Source of the DNA: Bacteroidaceae bacterium
GTDB taxonomy: Bacteria; Bacteroidota; Bacteroidia; Bacteroidales; Bacteroidaceae
Direction of reading: 5' to 3'
DNA length: 61,673 nt
NCBI GenBank assembly: GCA_017522915.1
Contig: JAFWXX010000030.1
Location: 1-61,673, forward strand
Every line of letters starts with the position of its first letter. The first letter of the stretch is position 1. Below the pieces are notes generated by a model, which did not search any database, was not told where the DNA came from, and saw only the letters and a program-made list of their open reading frames with translations. Position numbers and translations under genes: made by a program. Below are positions 23,522 through 31,518 of this stretch, piece after piece.

Positions 23522-24949
23522 ATGGCAAGAAAAAAGAAAGAGTTGCCGCTGCTTGAGAAGGTTGCTATAACCGGTGTGGCGGCCGAAGGAAAGGCTCTCG
23601 CCAGGGTTAATGACCTTGTCGTGTTTGTGCCGTACGTGGTGCCGGGCGATGTGGTTGACCTTCAGGTCAGGCGAAAGAAACATAGCTATGCCGAGGCTGA
23701 GGCTGTAAAGTTCTATGAATATTCTGCGGAGAGGGCAAAGCCTTTCTGCAAGCATTATGGCGTGTGCGGAGGCTGCAAGTGGCAGTGTCTGGCCTATGAG
23801 CATCAGCTGAAGTACAAGCAGCAGCAGGTGTATGATGCGCTGACCCGTATCGGGAAAGTGGAGCTTCCCGAAATTATGCCTATACTCGGTTCGGAACAGA
23901 TATGCGAGTACAGGAACAAACTTGAATTCACATTCAGCAACAAGCGTTGGCTTACATGGGAGGAGGTCGCCCGGAATGTGCAGTACGACAATATGGATGC
24001 TTTGGGCTTTCATATTCCCGGTGCTTTCGATAAGGTTCTCGACATAGAGGAGTGCTGGCTGATGACAGGCTTGAATAATAGGCTCCGCAACGGGATACGC
24101 GATTTTGCGCATAGGGAGAATATTCCGTTCTACGACTTGCGCTCACATTCCGGAGTCTTGCGGAGCATGATGATACGCACCTCTACGACAGGCGAAGTCA
24201 TGTTGCTTCTTCAGGCTCGCGTGGAGTGTGACAATGATATGGTTCAGCTTGAAAAAGTTTTACAATACATCGCGGATGCTTTCCCGGAAGTCACTTCGCT
24301 TCTCTATGTGGTCAACAATAAGTGCAACGACACATTCGGCGACCTTGAGGTTGTCACTTATAAAGGAACTGATGTTATCTATGAAGAGATGGAGGGGCTT
24401 CGCTTCAAGGTCGGTCCCAAGTCTTTCTATCAGACAAACAGCAGGCAGGCTTATAACCTCTATAAGGTGGCACGTGAGTTTGCTTCCCTTACGGGTGATG
24501 AGGTGGTGTATGACCTTTATACAGGTACCGGTACTATTGCCAACTTTGTTGCCTCCAAGGCGAAGAAAGTCATTGGCATTGAGTATGTGGAAGATGCAAT
24601 TGTTGATGCCCGTGTGAATGCAGAACTGAACGGATTCGATAACCTTACATTCTTTGCGGGTGACATGAAGGATATCCTTACCCGTGATTTTATCAATGAG
24701 CATGGTCGTCCCGACGTGATAATAACCGATCCTCCGCGTGCCGGAATGCATGAGGATGTTGTGTCAACCATTCTTTTTGCAGCCCCTAAGAGAATAGTCT
24801 ATGTGAGTTGCAATCCGGCTACTCAAGCCCGTGATTTGCAGTTGCTTGACGCTGATTACAAGGTTGCGGCCGTGCGTCCTGTTGATATGTTCCCTCATAC
24901 GCATCATGTCGAGAATGTTGTATTGCTTGAACGGAGAAGCGATAAATGA
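23522..24949 (+). CDS. rlmD: 23S rRNA (uracil-5)-methyltransferase RlmD-type
   Basis: A 475-residue RumA-family enzyme. An N-terminal TRAM domain (about 8-65) is followed by an iron-sulfur motif CKHYGVCGGCKWQC (about 76-89). The SAM-binding motif is YDLYTGTGTIANF, and the catalytic regions are TDPPRAGM and YVSCNPATQARD with the nucleophilic Cys. It methylates uracil C5 in 23S rRNA. Bacteroidales often have more than one paralogue, so the exact base is inferred. ATG 23522 begins MARKKKELP. The pseudouridine synthase gene begins 15 bases after its stop. Confidence 0.92.
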   Translation: MARKKKELPLLEKVAITGVAAEGKALARVNDLVVFVPYVVPGDVVDLQVRRKKHSYAEAEAVKFYEYSAERAKPFCKHYGVCGGCKWQCLAYEHQLKYKQQQVYDALTRIGKVELPEIMPILGSEQICEYRNKLEFTFSNKRWLTWEEVARNVQYDNMDALGFHIPGAFDKVLDIEECWLMTGLNNRLRNGIRDFAHRENIPFYDLRSHSGVLRSMMIRTSTTGEVMLLLQARVECDNDMVQLEKVLQYIADAFPEVTSLLYVVNNKCNDTFGDLEVVTYKGTDVIYEEMEGLRFKVGPKSFYQTNSRQAYNLYKVAREFASLTGDEVVYDLYTGTGTIANFVASKAKKVIGIEYVEDAIVDARVNAELNGFDNLTFFAGDMKDILTRDFINEHGRPDVIITDPPRAGMHEDVVSTILFAAPKRIVYVSCNPATQARDLQLLDADYKVAAVRPVDMFPHTHHVENVVLLERRSDK

Positions 24950-24964
24950 TTGGAAATTAGTTAT

Positions 24965-25852
24965 ATGAAGAAGAATATAAAGACGTTGTTGACCTTTAAG
25001 GTCACAGAAGAAGCACTCCTTATAGATTTTATAATGGAGAAGATGCATGGCATAAGCAGGAATAGAGCAAAAGCTTTAATCAGTAATAGGGTAGTGCTTG
25101 TGAATAATGCAATTACGACTCATCCTTTGACCGAACTTAAGGCTGGCCAAGTGGTTCAGCTCGACCGTTCGAAGCATAAGATGTCGTTCCGTAGCAATGA
25201 TTTGGAAATTATTTACGAGGATCCGTATCTCCTTGTTATAGACAAGCGCCCAGGCTTGCTTTCCATGAGTAATAATACCCGTCAGCAGACAGTGCAGAAT
25301 GTGCTGAACAGGTATCTTGAAAAAGGCGGCGGGCGTAACACGTCTCATATTGTGCATAGGCTCGACCGTGATACCTCTGGTCTTATGGTTTATGCTAAAG
25401 ATGTACAGACTCAGCAGTCTCTTATAAACGGCTGGCAACAGCTTGTGACCGACCGTCGCTACCTTGCGCTGGTCGAAGGTGAACTCAAGGCTCCCAAAGG
25501 ACGCATCTGTTCGTGGCTTACAGAAGACAAGCGTTTTATAACACATTCAAGTCCAGTTGATAATGGTGGAAAATATGCTGTGACACATTACAATTTGATT
25601 GATTCGTCGAATGGCTATTCGTTGGTAGAGTGTGAGCTCGAAACAGGCAGAAAGAACCAAATTCGCGTGCATATGGCCGATATGGGTAATCCGGTTGTCG
25701 GTGATCGTAAGTACGGAGCGTCCGGCGACCCTATCCGTCGCCTTGGACTTCATGCGTACATGCTCTGTTTTACACATCCGGTTACCGGCAAGCATATGAG
25801 GTTCGAGACTCCTGTTCCGGTAAGTTTTGAAAAGTGCATGAATGAGAAGTAG
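24965..25852 (+). CDS. RluA/RluD-family pseudouridine synthase
   Basis: A 295-residue enzyme. An S4-like N-terminal domain (about 20-75) includes GISRNRAKALISNRVVLVNN. The catalytic domain carries IVHRLDRDTSGLMVYAK (about 125-141) with the catalytic Asp, then RRYLALVEG and GRKNQIRVHMADMGNPVVGD. It isomerises uridine in rRNA or tRNA; the target cannot be set from sequence. The frame is open from a TTG at 24950, but ATG 24965 is preferred. It is probably co-transcribed with rlmD. Confidence 0.9.
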   Translation: MKKNIKTLLTFKVTEEALLIDFIMEKMHGISRNRAKALISNRVVLVNNAITTHPLTELKAGQVVQLDRSKHKMSFRSNDLEIIYEDPYLLVIDKRPGLLSMSNNTRQQTVQNVLNRYLEKGGGRNTSHIVHRLDRDTSGLMVYAKDVQTQQSLINGWQQLVTDRRYLALVEGELKAPKGRICSWLTEDKRFITHSSPVDNGGKYAVTHYNLIDSSNGYSLVECELETGRKNQIRVHMADMGNPVVGDRKYGASGDPIRRLGLHAYMLCFTHPVTGKHMRFETPVPVSFEKCMNEK

Positions 25853-26351
25853 CTCTCTGTTTTCTCTTCTTCTCCTCTTTCTGTTTTCTCTTTTGGGGGA
25901 GGCGGCAGAGGCGCAGGTTGTTTTTCAAAAGAAACAGTCTCAATCGGGTGTACGCGTGTACAGGAAGTTATCGCGCGACAGTGTTAAAGTGCCGGTAAAG
26001 AAGAGGGGTGATACTGTGGTGAAGAAAACTTCAGGAAAGTCTCGCGTTAAGGCTAAAAAGAGCAGAACTGCGGTGGTTGATTCTCTTCGTCGCTCACCAA
26101 AGCAGTATGCTCTTGGTGAGCGTGTGATAATGCCGGGTGACAGCGGAAAAGATGTGAAGAGTGTTGCTGCTATTCTGATAAATAAACTTTACATCGATGA
26201 AAAAGAGGTAATCTATACCTCCGACGGCGGCGTGCTTTATAATGGCGGAATGGTCCGCGCAGTAAAGCATTTTCAGGAGTTCAACGGATTTTATCCTGAT
26301 GGCATTATAGGTCATGCCTTGATAAAGGAGCTCCGCAAGAAGAAGGATTAA
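25842..26351 (+). CDS. Secreted peptidoglycan-binding-like protein
   Basis: A 169-residue protein. It has a signal peptide (1-24, ending EAAEAQ), then a Lys/Arg/Ser-rich linker (30-85), then a peptidoglycan-binding-like domain (about 95-165). In the last domain MPGDSGKDVKSVAAILINKL and AVKHFQEFNGFYPDGIIGHA match the usual repeat. It probably attaches to cell wall. Its start overlaps the pseudouridine synthase end by 11 bases. A terminator follows at 26376-26416. Confidence 0.8.
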   Translation: MRSSSLFSLLLLFLFSLLGEAAEAQVVFQKKQSQSGVRVYRKLSRDSVKVPVKKRGDTVVKKTSGKSRVKAKKSRTAVVDSLRRSPKQYALGERVIMPGDSGKDVKSVAAILINKLYIDEKEVIYTSDGGVLYNGGMVRAVKHFQEFNGFYPDGIIGHALIKELRKKKD

Positions 26352-26375
26352 CGGGTTATTTGAAACAGATATCAT

Positions 26376-26416
26376 AAAAATAATAATTCCCACGTAAGTG
26401 GGAATTATTATTTTTG
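26376..26416. terminator. Bidirectional terminator
   Basis: A long perfect stem (AATAATAATTCCCAC paired with GTGGGAATTATTATT) and a GTAA tetraloop, with T runs on both strands. It overlaps the 3' end of the DUF2752 gene. Confidence 0.9.
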
Positions 26417-26713
26417 TCTCTTCAGCTTCTTTGCGGTGTTGAATATCTCTTTTAGCCATAGCCATGCAAACAGTGGAAAAACAATGGTTATCAAAGGGTT
26501 GTATTCCCATGCAAGCGTAAAATGTCCGTATAGTACTGAAAAGAATGCGCGTGTAATGCCGCATCCCCAGCACTCAGTATTAAGGAATCGCTTGAACAGG
26601 CATAGGCTTTCGCCTTCATATATGCTTTCAAGCGGAATCGTGTAGAGGATTGCCGGTATCAGCAATAAGGCCAATAGCTTGCTAGTTGTTCTTGATAGGG
26701 TTGCCTTTGGCAT
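26408..26713 (-). CDS. DUF2752 membrane protein
   Basis: A 101-residue protein with hydrophobic segments near 10-28 and 68-90. The family motif CWGCGITRAFFSVLYGHF lies near 48-65. The function of DUF2752 is unknown; the cysteine motif may bind metal. Its first 32 bases overlap the end of the TM2-domain gene, so the two are co-transcribed and probably co-translated. Confidence 0.85.
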   Translation of the reverse strand: MPKATLSRTTSKLLALLLIPAILYTIPLESIYEGESLCLFKRFLNTECWGCGITRAFFSVLYGHFTLAWEYNPLITIVFPLFAWLWLKEIFNTAKKLKRQK

Positions 26714-26990
26714 CGGTAAAGCTGCCTACAAGGATTAGGATAAAGTCAATCAGTGTCCATATTCCGCATCCGCCTAATGTGAGGAGCTGCACTATGCCGG
26801 TTACGGTTTTTCCTACATAGAAGCGGTGTACTCCAAGACATCCGAGGAAGAAACATAATAATAGTACTACAAGCCATTCCTGGTCGTTCTTGTTTTCTTC
26901 TTTTGGCTTCTCGTTGATCCATGCGCCGCACTTTATACATATAGCGGCGTTCTCGTTTACTTCTGCTCCGCAGTTTCTGCAATATGGCAT
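26682..26990 (-). CDS. Zinc-ribbon TM2-domain membrane protein
   Basis: A 102-residue protein. An N-terminal zinc ribbon (YCRNCGAEV and CIKCGAWI, two CxxC knuckles, residues 2-24) precedes a TM2 domain (about 40-95). The latter has two membrane segments joined by GVHRFYVGK and a GCGIWTLIDFILI motif. The ATG at 26990 places the ribbon at the N-terminus; the longer frame adds an unconserved segment. The function is unknown. It is paired with DUF2752, a common arrangement in Bacteroidota. Confidence 0.87.
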   Translation of the reverse strand: MPYCRNCGAEVNENAAICIKCGAWINEKPKEENKNDQEWLVVLLLCFFLGCLGVHRFYVGKTVTGIVQLLTLGGCGIWTLIDFILILVGSFTDAKGNPIKNN

Positions 26991-27056
26991 AGTGATAGGT
27001 GTTTGAATGTTGGTTGTTTCTGTTGGTTTTTGACGATAAATATTCGCCTGCTTTTG

Positions 27057-27224
27057 CAAATATAGCGAAAGGCGAGCGGAGAATAAAATAAGTTCACTTA
27101 TTTTTTATTCCGAGCCGCTATGATATTCGAGTTTATCTCAAATATAGCGAAAGGCGAGCGGAGAATAAAATAAGTTCACTTATTTTTTATTCCGAGCCGC
27201 TATGATATTCGAGTTTACCTCAAA
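27057..27224 (+). repeat. Tandem pair of REP-like elements
   Basis: Two nearly identical copies with an 82-base period start at 27057 and 27139. Each begins CAAATATAGCG, contains an AATAAAATAAGT/ACTTATTTTTTATT hairpin and ends near GAGTTTACCTCAAA. A divergent inverted copy lies at 20195-20281. They fill most of the gap 26991-27283. Confidence 0.88.
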
Positions 27225-27283
27225 AAATATATATAATCGTTTTTTTTTGATTGTATGCTGCTGTTTTTCTTGCTTCAGGCTTG

Positions 27284-27655
27284 CTATTCTGGATTGTTGG
27301 CGTAGTATTCGTTCCACTCATCGAGAACCTTCTGCCAATCAACAGCTTCACCTTCTGCAATGGCTTCGGCTTGAATCAATGCTTCATCATGCAGTCTCTT
27401 CTCGGCATGGCGCAGTTTCATGGCCTCTATTGTGGCTTCGTCCAGAATCTGTATGCGTCCTCTGCGTACGCATTCGTCAATATCTGCCGGCCCGAATGCT
27501 TTCCCCTGTATGTTGAAATCGGAAATGTTGAACTCAAATACGGTGCGTAGCGTATGTCTCACCATTTTCTGCTGTGCTCGGTTTCCGGCCATTTTCCTGC
27601 CAAGCAACTTGCGTATTATGTTTATTTCGCGCTCGGAAAACTTCTTTCTTCCCAT
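27284..27655 (-). CDS. Hypothetical protein
   Basis: A 123-residue, charged, soluble protein that I do not recognise. The N-terminus (MGRKKFSEREINIIRKLLGR) looks like a basic helix-rich, possibly nucleic-acid-binding segment. The C-terminus is acidic and helical (VDWQKVLDEWNEYYANN). It starts 6 bases after the stop of the nuclease gene, in the same direction, so the two are likely one operon. It could be a partner or an independent DNA-binding protein. Confidence 0.65.
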   Translation of the reverse strand: MGRKKFSEREINIIRKLLGRKMAGNRAQQKMVRHTLRTVFEFNISDFNIQGKAFGPADIDECVRRGRIQILDEATIEAMKLRHAEKRLHDEALIQAEAIAEGEAVDWQKVLDEWNEYYANNPE

Positions 27656-27661
27656 TTAGTT

Positions 27662-28555
27662 CTACTTTTTAAGGTCGGTATATCCGCTAAGCCCGTTCCA
27701 CTGGTTGGGGTCGTATGTCCTTTCCGTGCTGTTCTCGGCAGCGTCAGGAACGTTGCAGAAGAAGTCTATTCCTGTAAAGCTCTCCAGATAGTCGATTGAA
27801 CATATCTGTGTTCTGCTGTTGCCGTTCTCGTGCTTGAAGAGCAGTCCGATTGATTTGTAGCTGTTGCTCTTCAGGCATAGCAGTGCCATGAAATAGTAGT
27901 TTGGAACAGTAGGGCATGTGCCTACGGTGCGGTACTCGCCCTCTCGTATGGTTGCTCCTTTTACGATGTACAGCGTGTCGCAGAAGTTGCTGTTGCGCCC
28001 CCAGTTCTGAACGTTTCTCTCGCAGTCGTTCCATGCTCCGGTGTTGAATCTGCTGTACATTGGAGAGATGTTGCTGTAATAGAATGTCTGCTCATTGGCA
28101 TCCTTTGAATATACTCTATCGTATGATGCGACTATGTGTCCACGTACAAAGCCGTTCTTGTTTATCTGGCTTTGGGTCATCACGCAGCTGTCAGGCATGT
28201 CGGGGTTGGGTTGGAACGGGTCGCCTCCCCATTCGGTATTGTCCCAATTGTCGCGCTTCCATTTGATTTCTCTGTTGCTGGGGTCGAATGTAAATGCGGT
28301 CCAGCGGCAATGTTTTCTTTCTGCGTTGTGCGAGATGCTGTACGTAACGTTTTCTTTGTGGTTTACGGTTGTTGTATGTGCTATGAACAGTTCACCGTCG
28401 CGCAATGCCGGAACTTCAATACGTGTTGCATGCTTTGCTATGCCTATGTTGGCATTTATGTTTCCAGGTACTCCATGGCTGCCAGTGCCTTCGCCGCCGC
28501 CACCGCATGCGGTTGCAAGCAATGCTGTGAAAAGTATGGTAATAAGCTTTTTCAT
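27662..28555 (-). CDS. DNA/RNA non-specific endonuclease lipoprotein
   Basis: A 297-residue protein. A lipoprotein signal (LLATACGGGG, Cys17) is followed by a beta-beta-alpha-metal nuclease domain (about 85-290). The usual DRGH motif reads VRGH (in NGFVRGHIVAS); the catalytic His is kept and the preceding Asp is replaced. The metal-ligand Asn region is present (YYSNISPM and FNTGAWNDCE). It probably degrades extracellular nucleic acids at the cell surface or in the periplasm for nutrition. It is followed by the hypothetical gene 6 bases later. Confidence 0.88.
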   Translation of the reverse strand: MKKLITILFTALLATACGGGGEGTGSHGVPGNINANIGIAKHATRIEVPALRDGELFIAHTTTVNHKENVTYSISHNAERKHCRWTAFTFDPSNREIKWKRDNWDNTEWGGDPFQPNPDMPDSCVMTQSQINKNGFVRGHIVASYDRVYSKDANEQTFYYSNISPMYSRFNTGAWNDCERNVQNWGRNSNFCDTLYIVKGATIREGEYRTVGTCPTVPNYYFMALLCLKSNSYKSIGLLFKHENGNSRTQICSIDYLESFTGIDFFCNVPDAAENSTERTYDPNQWNGLSGYTDLKK

Positions 28556-28613
28556 TATTCTAATTTATTGGTTTGTAGGGGGTTGTGTTGTTGTGTGGGC
28601 TTGCGTTCCGGCA

Positions 28614-28645
28614 TAAAAAAAGGTGTATTTGAATACACCTTTTTC
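28614..28645 (-). terminator. Terminator of the L31 gene
   Basis: AAAGGTGTATT pairs with AATACACCTTT across a TG centre, with A/T runs at both ends. It lies 21 bases after the L31 stop. Confidence 0.88.
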
Positions 28646-28665
28646 TATAATATTCTTTAGCTCTA

Positions 28666-28920
28666 TTACTTCTTGAGAGTCTTGCTGTAACGGCTCATGA
28701 ACTTGTCCACACGACCTGCGGTATCGACGAGCTTTGCCTTACCTGTGTAGAACGGGTGAGAAGTGTTAGAGATTTCAAGCTTTACCAATGGGTAGGTTTC
28801 ACCTTCGAATTCGATGGTCTCCTTTGTGTTGCATGTTGACTGCGAAAGGAAGCAGTCGCCATTTGACATGTCCTTGAATACAACCGGACGATAAGCTGCG
28901 GGATGAATGTCTTTTTTCAT
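28666..28920 (-). CDS. rpmE2: 50S ribosomal protein L31, type B
   Basis: An 84-residue protein of usual length. It starts [17 protein letters not shown] and ends with the [12 protein letters not shown] block. The zinc-binding CxxC of type A L31 is absent, so it is the zinc-independent type B. It has a full promoter at 28978-29008 and its own terminator. Confidence 0.96.
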   Translation of the reverse strand: MKKDIHPAAYRPVVFKDMSNGDCFLSQSTCNTKETIEFEGETYPLVKLEISNTSHPFYTGKAKLVDTAGRVDKFMSRYSKTLKK

Positions 28921-28977
28921 TATTGTAATTTTTTAATTATTATTGCCTTTACAAAAAGTGTTTTGGCTTTCGAGGCG

Positions 28978-29008
28978 CAAAGTTAGCGAATAATTTTGGT
29001 GTAGCAAA
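28978..29008 (-). promoter_or_regulatory. Promoter of the L31 gene
   Basis: TTTG (29005-29008), a 19-nt spacer and TAACTTTG (28978-28985) on the minus strand. Confidence 0.75.
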
Positions 29009-29051
29009 ATGTTTGCGTATGAAAATTTGCATAAACTTGTCTGAGAGCCTT

Positions 29052-30233
29052 TTACTCAACATACAGCACCAGGCCTTTGAGGTATTCGCCTTCTGGGTGA
29101 TAAATGCTTACCGGGTGGTCGGCCGGCTGTGTCAGCTGGTGCAGGATTCGTACATTCCGTTTCGCTATTGCCGCTGCAGTAAATACTGCAGTGCGGAAGT
29201 TTTCCTTGCTCACAACCTGTGAGCATGAGAATGTGAATAGTATTCCGCCCGGCTGAATCTTCTCTATAGCCTTTGCATTAAGACGGCGGTAGCCTATGAG
29301 CGCGTTGCGCAGGCTGTCGCGGTGCTTTGCGAAGGCCGGGGGGTCGAGAATGATAAGGTTGTAGTTGTTCCCCATACGGTCGAGGAAGTCGAAAGCGTCC
29401 TCGGCGTATGCAGTATGGCGTGTGTCGCCAGGGAAGTTGAGCTCTGCGTTTGCATTTGTGAGGTCTATTGCCTTTGATGAACTGTCAACAGAGTGTACAA
29501 TCTCTGCGCCGCCTCGGAGAGCGTATATAGAAAAGCCTCCTGTGTAGCAGAACATGTTGAGCAACTTGCGCCCTTTGGCATATTTCTCAAGCAAAGAACG
29601 GTTCTCGCGCTGGTCAACAAAGAATCCTGTCTTCTGTCCGCGAAGCCAGTCGATGTGGAACTTCAGGCCGTACTCTGTTGAAATGTTTTCTGCATTGCCG
29701 CCCATTATATATCCGTTGTCCTTGTTTATGTCGGCTTTGTAGGGTAGTGTGGTGTCCGATTTGTAGTATATGTTCTTAATCTTGTCACCCATTACTTTCT
29801 TTACTGCCTCTGCAATGTCCATGCGGTTGACATGCATTCCTACGCTATGGGCCTGCATTACTGCGGTGTTGCCGTAAATGTCTATTATGAGGCCGGGCAG
29901 GTTGTCGCCCTCTCCGTGTACGAGACGGTAGGTGCTGTTGTCCTCGCGTGACGATATGCCGGTTCTCTCGCGCAAGTCGAATGCGGTAGATATGCGTTTG
30001 TCCCAGAATTCCTGGTCTATTGTCTCGTCGTTGAATGTGAGAACGCGCACCGCAATGCTTCCTACCTGTACGTGCCCACGTGCAATGAACTCGCGGTCGT
30101 TAGTATATACGGTGACGATATCGCCCTCTTCAGGCTTTCCTTCTATGCGTTGTATTGCTCCTGAAAATATCCAGGGGTGAAAGCGACGCAGTGACTCCTC
30201 TTTGCCTCTCTTGAGTATAACGGCTTTTTCCAT
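29052..30233 (-). CDS. rlmI: 23S rRNA (cytosine-5)-methyltransferase RlmI-type
   Basis: A 393-residue protein. An N-terminal PUA domain (about 1-75) and a linking RlmI-like domain are followed by a SAM methyltransferase domain (about 200-390). The latter has LLNMFCYTGGFSIYALRGGA, VHSVDSS and LIILDPPAFAKH, and then FTFSCSQVVS. It modifies a cytosine of 23S rRNA. It starts 2 bases after the exonuclease gene stop and is third in the operon with DUF5063. Confidence 0.92.
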   Translation of the reverse strand: MEKAVILKRGKEESLRRFHPWIFSGAIQRIEGKPEEGDIVTVYTNDREFIARGHVQVGSIAVRVLTFNDETIDQEFWDKRISTAFDLRERTGISSREDNSTYRLVHGEGDNLPGLIIDIYGNTAVMQAHSVGMHVNRMDIAEAVKKVMGDKIKNIYYKSDTTLPYKADINKDNGYIMGGNAENISTEYGLKFHIDWLRGQKTGFFVDQRENRSLLEKYAKGRKLLNMFCYTGGFSIYALRGGAEIVHSVDSSSKAIDLTNANAELNFPGDTRHTAYAEDAFDFLDRMGNNYNLIILDPPAFAKHRDSLRNALIGYRRLNAKAIEKIQPGGILFTFSCSQVVSKENFRTAVFTAAAIAKRNVRILHQLTQPADHPVSIYHPEGEYLKGLVLYVE

Positions 30234-30235
30234 TC

Positions 30236-30823
30236 CTATTCTTGTTTCGTTTGTTTAAGTCTGTTGTATATTTCAAGGCATGCCCACGCGTCTGTAGCTG
30301 CATAGAGCTTCTGCTTGTCTGTCAATACATCGTTTTCCCAATTTGTAAGCTGTTGGCTTTTCGATATGCGCTTTCCGAATACTATTGCGAATATCTTCTG
30401 CAGGCTCATCTCTTCAATCCCGTAGTTTCCTACATGTTTCTGCAGGTCGAGGAAGCCTCCGGCATTGAACTTATGTCTTTTGCTCAGTGCCTGGTAGTCG
30501 TCGTGCAGAGAAAGACCTACCTTTGTGATTTCTTTCCTTTCAAGCAGTTTGATGAGGGGTTCGGGCATTCCGACCCGGTTCAGGCGTATAAGGAAACATG
30601 TGTCTGCAGTTGCAATCTGTAGCAGGGATACGGTGTAGTGTACCCCTTTGCGGAAAGATGGACGTGTCTCGGTGTCTATCCCTACAATCTTCTCGTTCCA
30701 CAAAGCTTTTACAGCCTTTTCGGCTGCATCGACGGTGTCTATGGTTATTATGCGTCCTTCGAATGCAACTGTCGGCATAGTGCTTATGGCCGATTTCTCG
30801 ATATGTGAACAGAACTTACTCAT
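30236..30823 (-). CDS. 3'-5' exonuclease domain protein (RNase D-like)
   Basis: A 195-residue protein with only the DEDDy exonuclease domain. Motif I is VGIDTETRPSF, motif II is LSLHDDYQAL and motif III is YAATDAWACLEIY. It lacks the HRDC domain of full RNase D. The start at 30823 (MSKFCSHIEK) overlaps the stop of DUF5063 by 8 bases; the frame is open further upstream. It is likely an RNA or DNA trimming enzyme; the substrate is unknown. Confidence 0.87.
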   Translation of the reverse strand: MSKFCSHIEKSAISTMPTVAFEGRIITIDTVDAAEKAVKALWNEKIVGIDTETRPSFRKGVHYTVSLLQIATADTCFLIRLNRVGMPEPLIKLLERKEITKVGLSLHDDYQALSKRHKFNAGGFLDLQKHVGNYGIEEMSLQKIFAIVFGKRISKSQQLTNWENDVLTDKQKLYAATDAWACLEIYNRLKQTKQE

Positions 30824-31367
30824 CAATATTCTCTTCTTCTCCTTCAAGCGTGGTGTTGTATCTTATGTCGTGCAATGCGCGGAGAGTGTTGACGAGTGTC
30901 TGCCCCCAGTACTGCTTGAAATGTTCGTTGCATTCGACAATGGCGTCGTGCATGGTCTCGTTAATGCCGAGCTTGAAGAGGCTTACAAAATTCTTGATGT
31001 CCTGATATATGTCGGCAAGGTCTTCCGAAATGCTTTTCGTGATAGGGGTGTCGCTGTACTTCATGTCTGCAACGAACACGTCCAGATAGCTGTCCTTCTC
31101 GGCGAGCAGCTCCGATATTGTAATTCTCAGTACCTCGTAGCTGTCCTCTGTTACAAACTCTTCAAGATTGTCGTCGCTTATGCTCTCGTCATTCGGGAGC
31201 ATCTGGGCTTTGAGGTAAAGCAGGGGCAATAATTTGAGCAATGTGTCAACGAACTCCTTGCGGCTATGTTCGTTGGTGCGTTCAATATAGGCGCAGAACT
31301 CTGCTGCTACAGTCACGAATTCGACTGTGTTGCGCGAAAAAACAATATCTTCTCTTTCGTCAGTCAC
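30816..31367 (-). CDS. DUF5063 protein
   Basis: A 183-residue, acidic, mostly helical, soluble protein. It begins MTDEREDIVFSRNTVEFVTVAAEFC and ends in a Glu-rich tail. It matches DUF5063 as I recall it from Bacteroidales; the function is unknown. The start is a GTG at 31367, because the ATG just upstream is out of frame. A TAACTTCG box lies at 31399-31406. It heads an operon with the exonuclease and rlmI. Confidence 0.8.
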   Translation of the reverse strand: MTDEREDIVFSRNTVEFVTVAAEFCAYIERTNEHSRKEFVDTLLKLLPLLYLKAQMLPNDESISDDNLEEFVTEDSYEVLRITISELLAEKDSYLDVFVADMKYSDTPITKSISEDLADIYQDIKNFVSLFKLGINETMHDAIVECNEHFKQYWGQTLVNTLRALHDIRYNTTLEGEEENIDE

Positions 31368-31398
31368 GATATTTGCATTTTGGTTTTTGAATTTGCTG

Positions 31399-31458
31399 CG
31401 AAGTTACAAAAAATAGCGGAGCTATGTGGTAATGGTATTCAATTTTTTTGTATCTTCG
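31399..31458. promoter_or_regulatory. Divergent promoters of the DUF5063 operon and ftsK
   Basis: On the minus strand TAACTTCG (31399-31406) reads toward DUF5063. On the plus strand TATCTTCG (31451-31458) reads toward ftsK. Both use the TTCG variant of the -7 box. Confidence 0.55.
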
Positions 31459-31518
31459 CGTTTGTTCCACGTACGCGCGTGCCGGATATGCGCGTATGTA
31501 TTTTTTATTGATGATGTT

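Noticed and set aside
30816..30847. Longer N-terminus of the exonuclease inside DUF5063
   Set aside because: The extension is unconserved in appearance; the ATG at 30823 overlapping the stop is a normal coupling site.
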